Part shown: positions 16,271-21,736 of the stretch, in pieces | Layout of the letters: each line of letters begins with the position of its first letter | Position numbering within the stretch: position 1 is the first letter of the stretch | Source: Lachnospiraceae bacterium | GTDB taxonomy: Bacteria > Bacillota > Clostridia > Lachnospirales > Lachnospiraceae | DNA: 21,736 nucleotides | Assembly: GCA_003447295.1 (NCBI GenBank) | Contig: DLZQ01000064.1 | Location: 1 to 21,736 of the forward strand | Reading direction: 5' to 3' | The notes under the pieces: model-generated | Told to the model about the DNA's origin: nothing | The model's database searches: none | The model's input: the letters and a program-made list of their open reading frames with translations, nothing else | Program-made: the position numbers and the translations under genes

Positions 16271-16317
16271 CTGTTATTATTTTAATATTTCTGATACTAT
16301 GTATAGTTTTTCTGCTA
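16271..16317 (-). promoter_or_regulatory. Three direct repeats TANCAG, probable response-regulator operator
   Basis: On the minus strand TAGCAGAAAA (starting 16317), TATCAGAAAT (16296) and TAACAGTTTT (16276) recur with spacings of 21 and 20 bases, two helical turns. AraC-type response regulators bind direct repeats of this spacing just upstream of -35. The last box ends about 10 bases before the -35. The gene for an AraC-type regulator ends 33 bases away. Confidence 0.55.
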
Positions 16318-16349
16318 TTTCGTAGTTTCTTTTGTGCATCTTTGTGGTT

Positions 16350-17114
16350 TTACATGCTTCTATCCTGGTATTCGGAGGGAGTGACACCAACAATCCTCTT
16401 AAAGCTGCTGGAAAAATGTGCAACATCACGATAGCCTACCTGTTCTGCGACTTCATACACCTTATTCCGGCAGTCATTCAACAGTTTCATGGCAGTACGC
16501 ATACGCACTCTGGTAATGTATGCCGCCACCGTATAATCCGTCTCCCTTTTGAATGTATGACTCAAATGTCCTTCACTAATCCCCAGGTGCTCTGCAATCT
16601 CTGCCACACACAATTCCGGATCCCCATAATGAGCGGAGATATAGTCTACGGCTGCCATAACATATTTACTCTTGTCGCCTTTATTTAAGACCAGTTCGGG
16701 AAGCGGCTCATCCTTGCTGTTTTCCAATTTTTCCTGTGTCCTCTTACGTTTCCCCAGTGCATTGTTCACTGCCTGTTCCAGTTCCCCGTCTCCAAAAGGC
16801 TTTAACAGATAGTCACTTGCCAATAATTTCAGGGCGCTCTGCGCATAGGAGAATTCACTGTAAGCAGTTAAAAAGATCACACTGACATCATTGCCTTCTG
16901 CCCGCAGTTCCTTCAGCATTTCGATGCCGTCCATTTTGGGCATACGGATATCGCAGATCAACAGATCCGGATGATATTTCCGCACGGCTTCCAGACCTTC
17001 GATCCCATTCCCTGCTTCTGCCACAACCACACAGTTCAGTGCCTGCCAGTCTGTCTCCATCACGATTCCTCTGCGCACCAGCATCTCATCATCGATCACG
17101 ATCACTTTGTACAT
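16350..17114 (-). CDS. AraC-type (YesN/HptR-like) response regulator
   Basis: A 254-residue regulator. The receiver domain spans residues 1-120, with the acidic pocket D8-D9, phospho-acceptor D55 in LLICDIRMPKMDG, T83 and K105 (LLKPF). After a linker, residues 155-254 form two AraC helix-turn-helix units (EIAEHLGISEGHLSHTFKRETD and EVAEQVGYRDVAHFSSSFKRIVG, ending TPSEYQ). Phosphorylation by the kinase encoded just upstream should activate DNA binding. At 254 residues it is shorter than many YesN proteins (350-550) and closer to HptR. GGAGGG is 9 nt before the ATG. The gene is last in the sensory operon. The most likely target is the importer operon that begins 212 bases downstream. Confidence 0.93.
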   Translation of the reverse strand: MYKVIVIDDEMLVRRGIVMETDWQALNCVVVAEAGNGIEGLEAVRKYHPDLLICDIRMPKMDGIEMLKELRAEGNDVSVIFLTAYSEFSYAQSALKLLASDYLLKPFGDGELEQAVNNALGKRKRTQEKLENSKDEPLPELVLNKGDKSKYVMAAVDYISAHYGDPELCVAEIAEHLGISEGHLSHTFKRETDYTVAAYITRVRMRTAMKLLNDCRNKVYEVAEQVGYRDVAHFSSSFKRIVGVTPSEYQDRSM

Positions 17115-17206
17115 CGTATTACTCCCTCCATGGTTTCTTCCCGTTTTCGGTATTTCCCCACTATCCGGTAAAAATTCCTCTCTGTCCGTTGTTCTGTATC
17201 GGTTCC

Positions 17207-18946
17207 TCAGGCTTCTCCGTATCTTACCGGCAGTCGTAATGTCACTTTCGTACCGTGGACTTCGCCTTCCTCTTCTGTTCGCTGTCCGTCCGTAGGGTTT
17301 TCGGCGTTTGAGGTAAGACTCTCCATATGGATGCCGTATTCTTCCCCATAGGTCAGCCGGATAATGGTATCCACGTTAGAGACCCCGATATGCCCCACCA
17401 GCTGCTCCTGTCTTCTGTGGTTGATGGCATCCATCCGTTCTTCGGGAGCGCCGCAACCGTCATCAGTTACTTCAATACACAGGACAGCTTCCTGTTCTGT
17501 GATCCGCACATGGATATTTCCTTCTTCACTCTCCTTTAATCCGTGCAGTACCGAGTTCTCCACGATGGGCTGTATGATCAGTTTGGGAATCACGCATTCT
17601 TCCAGTCCCTCCTGCAGATCCACGGTGTACGAGAACTTATCATTGAAACGGATCTTCTGGATATCTACATAACAGTTCACCAGTTCCAGTTCTTCTTTCA
17701 GATAGATGAACTGTCTCTTGGAGATACTGGTCCTAAGGATCTTCGCCAGTCCCGCCGCCATGATAGCGATCTCCGGGATATGGTTAGCCTTCGCCACCCA
17801 TTTCATGGTGTCCAGTGTGTTATACAGGAAATGAGGATTCAGCTGTGCCTGCATCATGGCAATATGGGAAGCATTAAGTTCCTTCTGCTTCTCCACCTTA
17901 TCCTGCACGCTTTGCTCCAGTTCGTTGGCCATAATATTAAAGTTCCGGGACATCTGTCCCAGCTCGTCCTCTCTGTCGGAGACGATTCTGACAGTGAGGT
18001 CTCCTTCCTGCAGTGTACGCATGGCCGTATTCATCCGTTCGATAGGACGGGTCATATTTCTACCCAGCCGGGAAGCCACCAGAACACACAGAATGACACT
18101 GATGGTCAGCATCACGATCAACACCCTGTACATGGAGTTTAATACTTCTGTTGAAAACACGCTGGGACAGGACAATGCAGTATACAATCCACTCTCTCCC
18201 AGCGGCTGGATCAGCAGTTCTCCGGCACGATATACTCCCAGCAGCTTATGACCAACCATAAGTTCCTCCCGGATCTGCTCTTCCTGCAGATCACCATTAT
18301 CATAAATGGTTCTCCAGAAGGGGTCCATGATTGCTACCTCCGCTTTGGAATTTCCCTTATCATGAAGCACTTTTTCAAAATTTTCTGAGCGCATGCTGAT
18401 CACAATATAGCCTTCCGGTATACTGTCTTTTCCCATAAGTTTTCCCGCTGCATACAATAAAATATTGCTGTCATTAGTATCTGCCCGCCGTAGCACCAGC
18501 GTCTCTTTACTATCCTCGACTGCCTTCAGAATGCCCCAGTATACAGGCAGATCCCTCTTGGCACTTCCCTGTGCCGTAGTGTAAATACATTTTCCGTTTT
18601 TATCATACAGATCAAATTGGGCATATTCTCTGTAATCAGCCACTTCCCGATAGAATTGCAGGTAAATCTTGCTCTTCGACCAGTTATCATCTTCACCTAT
18701 CTGTTCCACGATGCGGGTGTTAGCATTTATATTCTCCACTACCGCCTCGAACTCCTGAAACAATTCCAATATGCCGGCATCTATCTGTTCCGCCTGCTCT
18801 GTTACTTTTTTCTCATAATCACTGTTGATCTTGGTCTCCATAGTCTGGATCAGAGATACCCCAAAAAGCAATAACGGCAATAACGCAACTACACCGAAGC
18901 AGACCAGCAGCTGTCTGTGAAACGATCTTTTAATCCACTTTTTCAT
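17207..18946 (-). CDS. YesM/HptS-like membrane sensor histidine kinase
   Basis: A 579-residue kinase. Transmembrane helix 1 spans about 12-34. A large extracellular sensor domain, likely double Cache, covers about 36-268, with AQFDLYDKNGKCIYTT and EGYIVISMRSENF. Helix 2 spans about 272-292, and HAMP follows to about 343. The His-kinase domain has QAQLNPHFLYNTLD with phospho-acceptor H372. The ATPase domain has N-box IVENSVLHGL (N464), DDGCG (495-499) and HIGVSNVDTII. A hydrophilic insert of about 18 residues precedes the closing HGTKVTLRLP. GGGGAG is 6 nt before the ATG, inside the end of the binding-protein gene, and the two genes overlap by 17 bases. Overlap and order suggest that the kinase and the binding lipoprotein work as one sensor. 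Confidence 0.93.
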   Translation of the reverse strand: MKKWIKRSFHRQLLVCFGVVALLPLLLFGVSLIQTMETKINSDYEKKVTEQAEQIDAGILELFQEFEAVVENINANTRIVEQIGEDDNWSKSKIYLQFYREVADYREYAQFDLYDKNGKCIYTTAQGSAKRDLPVYWGILKAVEDSKETLVLRRADTNDSNILLYAAGKLMGKDSIPEGYIVISMRSENFEKVLHDKGNSKAEVAIMDPFWRTIYDNGDLQEEQIREELMVGHKLLGVYRAGELLIQPLGESGLYTALSCPSVFSTEVLNSMYRVLIVMLTISVILCVLVASRLGRNMTRPIERMNTAMRTLQEGDLTVRIVSDREDELGQMSRNFNIMANELEQSVQDKVEKQKELNASHIAMMQAQLNPHFLYNTLDTMKWVAKANHIPEIAIMAAGLAKILRTSISKRQFIYLKEELELVNCYVDIQKIRFNDKFSYTVDLQEGLEECVIPKLIIQPIVENSVLHGLKESEEGNIHVRITEQEAVLCIEVTDDGCGAPEERMDAINHRRQEQLVGHIGVSNVDTIIRLTYGEEYGIHMESLTSNAENPTDGQRTEEEGEVHGTKVTLRLPVRYGEA

Positions 18947-19979
18947 CTGTTCTCCCCTGTAACGTCTCCCATGTGTTCAGAATTTTTTCCTTTTCCTGAG
19001 AAGCCCAATGAATATCATAATCGATCGTTTTTAATTTTGTCTGCTCCGGTGCTGCATACCCCTCCATATCATTGCGGACAGTTCTCCGGAAAAAGGATTC
19101 CTCCACCAGTCTCTGTACATCACTACTTACGGTAAATTCCAGAAATAATTTAGCATTTTCCATATGCTTTGCGCCCTTGACTATTGCTGTGGCATCCGGT
19201 ATGGCACTGGTACCGTCCGTAGGATAGATCACTGTAATATCTGCCCCTTCCAGAATCTTCTGTCTCGCCATTCCCTCCGTGGTAATACCTACCAGTCTGG
19301 TCCCGGCATTGACTTCCTCCAATACTGCCACAGATGAGGGCGATAGGTAACCATCCAGTGCACCGGTAAAGTCCTCCAGAGTCTTCTGCTCATCCTGATC
19401 CGATACCTGAAGCATCGTACAGAGTGCTGTATAACTACTGCCGGATTTCGTGGGATCTGCGAATGCGATCTTTCCCTTCCAACGATCGGTCTGTAATTCT
19501 GCCCAGGTTCTGGGAGCCGCTACGGGATAGACCAGCTTATTGTTATAAATAAACACTGTGGGCAGTACGGAAAACGGGGTATAGACATCCCCTTCCACCC
19601 GGTACTGTTCTGCTATACTGTCGATCTCGCTGACAGTATAGGGTTGCAGATACTCCCTGCATTCTTCAAAATTCTCAATACCGCCACCGAACATGACGTC
19701 AAAGGTACCGGGTGCATCCTGTTGTAATTCATCAAAAAGTGCCAAAGTATCTCCTGCTTTGAGCTCCACAAAAATCCCTGTGCGTTCCTCAAATTCTTTG
19801 ATGATCGGTTCATATACATCTGCTTTATGAGCGGTATAGACGATCAGTTTTTTATCTTCCGGTATCTGATAGACTGTTTCTTCCGGCTGGCTGCAGCCGG
19901 TAAGCAACAGGATCGCCGCAGTCAGTCCGGACAGAACAGATATCCCTGCTTTATGTTTCTTACTATACGAAGTCCCCAT
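18930..19979 (-). CDS. AfuA/HptA-like binding lipoprotein, probable sensor component
   Basis: A 349-residue lipoprotein with N-terminal helix and lipobox LLTGC (Cys about 29). The body is of the Fbp/AfuA type: KKLIVYTAHKADVYEPIIKEFEERTGI, then FDVMFGGGIENFEE, WKGKIAFADPTKSGSSYTAL and IYPTDGTSAIPDATAIVKGAKHMENAKLFLEF. Relatives bind Fe3+ or sugar phosphates and other organophosphates. The iron-site double tyrosine of Fbp proteins is not apparent. Encoded directly before and overlapping a YesM-type kinase, it matches the HptA-HptS-HptR order of Staphylococcus aureus, where the binding protein passes the signal to the kinase and does not itself transport. AAGGG lies 8 nt before the ATG. The gene follows the small membrane-protein gene by 50 bases. 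Confidence 0.87.
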   Translation of the reverse strand: MGTSYSKKHKAGISVLSGLTAAILLLTGCSQPEETVYQIPEDKKLIVYTAHKADVYEPIIKEFEERTGIFVELKAGDTLALFDELQQDAPGTFDVMFGGGIENFEECREYLQPYTVSEIDSIAEQYRVEGDVYTPFSVLPTVFIYNNKLVYPVAAPRTWAELQTDRWKGKIAFADPTKSGSSYTALCTMLQVSDQDEQKTLEDFTGALDGYLSPSSVAVLEEVNAGTRLVGITTEGMARQKILEGADITVIYPTDGTSAIPDATAIVKGAKHMENAKLFLEFTVSSDVQRLVEESFFRRTVRNDMEGYAAPEQTKLKTIDYDIHWASQEKEKILNTWETLQGRTDEKVD

Positions 19980-20029
19980 AACTTTGCCCTTATCTTTTTC
20001 GTTGGTTTATTTTCACTGTATTGTTTCTG

Positions 20030-20530
20030 TTATCTCTCCGGTTTTTCGATTTTGCTCCCGCCTGCTGTCTGTTGCAGTCTCCGCATCCGGTCGTACTGCA
20101 CATACATTTTCTGCACTTCGTTCTCCAGGATGTAGTAGTGGCGGATGTATGGGATCAGCAGAATCAGGATCACTATGGGGAGTAATAAGGTAAAGAGGCT
20201 GTCGGAGATCACACTTAAGACGATCGCCAGCATCTCTAACAACGCAAAAGTCACCGTAACGATCAGATGGATCAGGCGCTCATGCTGGAAAAATCCCACC
20301 TGCACCAGATGCTCCTTAAGCTTGTCCTGAACCATTTCCTGCATGGCCTGTTCCTCGGTATCCGTTTTCTCTATGTCAGATTTCTCTGTGTCAGTTTTCT
20401 GTGTATCCGACTGTCTCTGTATAGCCTGCGTTGAGTATTCACCGTGCTGTGACAATGTCTGTGCTCTCTGCTCCATTGTCTGAAGCCACTCATCTATCTG
20501 CTTTCTATATTGCAAAATGCGCTGCTCCAT
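20030..20530 (-). CDS. Small two-helix membrane protein leading the sensory operon
   Basis: A 166-residue protein not recognised as a named family. The N-terminal 70 residues are polar and Gln/Glu-rich, predicted helical or coiled-coil (ILQYRKQIDEWLQTMEQRAQTL). They contain four tandem pentapeptides of pattern [QK][ST]D[TI][EQ]. Two adjacent hydrophobic helices follow (LIHLIVTVTFALLEMLAIVLSVI and LFTLLLPIVILILLIPYI), then a basic cytosolic-looking tail with ENEVQKMYVQYDRMRRLQQ. ATG 20530 is preferred because AAGGTGGGG is 6 nt upstream; GTG 20542 is possible but badly spaced. A strong promoter precedes it, and the AfuA-like gene follows after 50 bases, so it is the first gene of that operon. 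A helper of the sensor complex is a guess. Confidence 0.75.
   Translation of the reverse strand: MEQRILQYRKQIDEWLQTMEQRAQTLSQHGEYSTQAIQRQSDTQKTDTEKSDIEKTDTEEQAMQEMVQDKLKEHLVQVGFFQHERLIHLIVTVTFALLEMLAIVLSVISDSLFTLLLPIVILILLIPYIRHYYILENEVQKMYVQYDRMRRLQQTAGGSKIEKPER
20354..20413 (-). repeat. 15-bp tandem repeat inside the small membrane-protein gene
   Basis: Four consecutive 15-base units encode QSDTQ, KTDTE, KSDIE and KTDTE. The DNA copies are imperfect but clearly related (ATCCGTTTTCTCT-like and GTCAGATTTCTCT-like on the plus strand). The unit is in frame, so copy-number change would lengthen the polar linker without breaking the protein. Confidence 0.7.
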
Positions 20531-20565
20531 TATTTTCCCCACCTTCCCGGTACTTGTATTACTCC

Positions 20566-20594
20566 ATCATAGCTATTCTTTCGTTTTTCGTCAA
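20566..20594 (-). promoter_or_regulatory. Sigma-A promoter of the sensory operon
   Basis: On the minus strand TTGACG (20594-20589) and TATGAT (20571-20566) are exactly 17 bp apart. The predicted start near 20559 gives a leader of about 29 nt. No other good promoter is seen downstream before the binding-protein gene, so the four genes of the operon probably start here. Confidence 0.8.
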
Positions 20595-20639
20595 TGTGCC
20601 ATAAATACAAATAAATCAAAACAGTTATTTTCCGCCAAA

Positions 20640-20669
20640 TACAGATTCTTGTGTAAGCACAAACCTGTA
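20640..20669. other. Interrupted inverted repeat next to the intron 3' end
   Basis: TACAG (20640-20644) and TTGTG (20649-20653) pair with CACAA (20658-20662) and CTGTA (20665-20669), with an unpaired internal loop and a TAAG apical loop. No T-run follows on either strand. It begins 12 bases from the group II intron 3' end and could be part of the original insertion target or an old terminator. Confidence 0.4.
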
Positions 20670-20681
20670 CTTGACTCATCG

Positions 20682-20751
20682 ATCGAGTAGGAGGCGGTGA
20701 CTAACCGCCGTCCTCTCACAGCACCGCACGTACCGTTCGGTATACGGCGCT
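20682..20751 (-). ncRNA. Group II intron domains V and VI (3' end)
   Basis: Domain V (20751-20720) starts with the catalytic AGC and pairs over nine base pairs with the strand ending GCU. It has a two-base CG bulge and a GAAC tetraloop closed by ACC/GGU, the hallmark domain V shape. Domain VI (20719-20682) has a stem GGCGGU/ACCGCC extended by AGGA/UCCU and GAG/CUC, with a single bulged A at 20688. This A is the expected branch point, six nucleotides before the intron end CGAT, which obeys the 3'-terminal AY rule. Confidence 0.8.
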
Positions 20752-20752
20752 T

Positions 20753-20962
20753 TCAATAGTTGACGTGCACAGACTGATAGGCTGTGGCTAAATCATAAAA
20801 GCCACTGTTTATCAGTCTTTCTTTATTCAGCGCCCAAATCACAGCTTTGTTATTGCTGATATACCAATACTTTCTGCGACTGTTTGCTATTGTTGCCGCA
20901 TAGTGTTCCGGGATTCCCAGCTTGACTACCCTTTGAGGATACCTGCACCATCTGGATTGCAA
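20753..20962 (-). pseudogene. C-terminal fragment of a group II intron reverse transcriptase/maturase
   Basis: About 65 recognisable codons ending KLGIPEHYAATIANSRRKYW, ALNKERLINSGFYDLATAYQ and SVHVNY. This is the characteristic C-terminal end of LtrA-type intron-encoded proteins, downstream of the maturase and DNA-binding regions. The reverse-transcriptase domain with its YADD motif is absent. The stop codon falls one base before domain V, the normal position for an intron-encoded protein. The upstream codons (TTG at 20962 to about 20937) coincide with IS110 sequence in another frame, so true maturase sequence probably begins only around 20937-20950. It is not functional by itself. Confidence 0.8.
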
Positions 20963-21736
20963 GGAAATAAATGGTTGCCTGCAATCGTCTGTTACCCTGC
21001 TTGGTAGCTACATCTTTACCCTTACCGCTGGATGATAAATGAAGTGGTGCATCCCTGCGAACTGTGCCAGTTTATTGGCATTGCCGAAACGCTTGATATC
21101 ACCAATCTCTGCAAGAATCTTAACTGCTGTAATGACATTTACACCGGGAATAGTTGTAAGCGTGCAGCCAAGCATCTTATACATCTGTTCCAGCATCTTG
21201 TCTACCTCTGCCAGTTGGCTGTCATAGTGCTGTAAATCACTGACAATGCTAAGAGTCACCATATCCCTGGCATCTTGGTAAGCATTATTTTTTACCTTGT
21301 CACTTGCTACCGCATCCAAGATTTTCTCACAGTTTTTGGTCGAACATCTATTGTGGCTGACGGGAACAAGTTCCTCACGCAAATCTTCCACAGACTTACC
21401 CCTAAGATACTTTCTGGATGGATAATGCTCCCAGAAGTACAGTGCAGTAGGTCTACTGATGTCATTAAAAAATGACTTATACGACGGATACGCAATACAC
21501 AACTGCTCGTGCAACTGATTAACCAGTCTGGTTCGCTGTTTCATGATGTTATCCCTGCGATGCACCAACTGACCAAGTGACCAGTATGCATCATTAGGGC
21601 AGGCATCCGGAAGTTTATCAAGCATATTTAGAGTTGCAAGTGCAATAGCTTCTGCATCGTCGCTATCGCTCTTGCGATACATGGCACCACGGTGCTTTGC
21701 CTGACGATGAGAAATAGCAGTATTTACATCCTTAAC
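20937..21736 (-). pseudogene. IS110-family transposase, frameshifted and truncated
   Basis: The frame is open from the window edge (VNTAISHRQAKHRGAMYRKSDSDDAEAIALA), so the true start lies outside. The SDSDDAEA phrase fits the last part of the DEDD (RuvC-like) domain. Coiled-coil text (LVHRRDNIMKQRTRLVNQLHEQL) and the C-terminal Transposase_20 motif LTTIPGVNVITAVKILAEIGDIKRFGNANKLAQFAG follow. At about 21050 one base is missing relative to the expected GIAPLH continuation. The remaining codons are readable only in another frame, as APLHLSSSGKGKDVATKQGN and then RRLQATIYFLAIQMVQVS, ending near 20937. The shift removes the conserved serine motif from the product, and the last 50 or so residues are missing. 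The enzyme should be inactive. Confidence 0.82.

Larger units (their letters stand above)
20682..21736 (-). mobile_element. Composite remnant: IS110-family element fused to group II intron 3' end
   Basis: Reading the minus strand from the window edge, an IS110-type transposase frame is cut short and runs directly into the C-terminal codons of a group II intron maturase. These are followed by intron domains V and VI and the intron's 3' boundary at 20682. Neither element is complete in the window. The IS is broken by a frameshift and 3' loss, and the intron lacks everything upstream of the maturase tail. The left boundary is precise; the right boundary lies outside the window. Confidence 0.7.

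Noticed and set aside
17543..18142. Plus-strand open frame of 199 codons
   Set aside because: It is antisense to the histidine kinase HAMP and phospho-acceptor region. The translation is His/Gln-rich shadow text with no Shine-Dalgarno site.
20030..20530. Pentapeptide tandem repeats considered as a CRISPR-like or surface-repeat array
   Set aside because: The units are contiguous 15-mers with no spacers, in frame inside a gene, and only four copies long.

Overview
The window looks like chromosomal DNA from a low-to-moderate GC member of the Bacillota, most likely the class Clostridia and plausibly the family Lachnospiraceae. This is an inference. It rests on the DUF4317 protein, the cytidylate kinase-like protein paired with a MATE exporter, YesM/YesN-type two-component proteins, purine-rich Shine-Dalgarno sequences before nearly every gene, and sigma-A-like promoters with 17-bp spacers. 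Almost all genes are on the minus strand. No stretch longer than about 250 bases lacks a gene, and I see no tRNA, rRNA or CRISPR array.

Layout by coordinate. (1) 1-1980: a small HEAT-repeat protein (minus) lies divergent from a DUF4317 protein (plus), followed by a GC-rich non-coding strip. (2) 1982-4074: a MATE exporter and a cytidylate kinase-like protein form an operon. Its near-consensus promoter fires directly into an intrinsic-terminator hairpin, which suggests attenuation. (3) 4112-7050: a BMP/PnrA-type lipoprotein sits 11 bp ahead of a methyl-accepting chemotaxis protein, with no ABC permease or ATPase beside them. (4) 7155-11001: a two-gene SbcD/SbcC-like (YhaO/YhaN-like) nuclease and ATPase pair with its own promoter. 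The ATPase carries a hydrophobic hairpin where true SbcC has its zinc hook. (5) 11003-16317: an ABC importer made of a lipoprotein, a fused double-domain permease, and an ATPase with a roughly 120-residue insertion. Three direct repeats spaced 20-21 bp lie upstream of its promoter. (6) 16350-20594: a sensory operon encoding, in order, a small two-helix membrane protein, an AfuA/HptA-like binding lipoprotein, a YesM-type histidine kinase and an AraC-type response regulator. (7) 20682-21736: mobile-element wreckage. The 3' end of a group II intron (maturase C-terminus plus domains V and VI) is fused to a frameshifted IS110-family transposase that runs off the window.

Regions 5 and 6 read as one functional locus. 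A binding protein, kinase and regulator resembling HptRSA (Staphylococcus hexose-phosphate sensing) or PgtABC (Salmonella phosphoglycerate sensing) probably sense an extracellular solute. They would then switch on the adjacent Fbp/AfuABC-type importer through the repeated operator. The substrate cannot be read from sequence; a phosphorylated sugar or organophosphate is the best guess by analogy.
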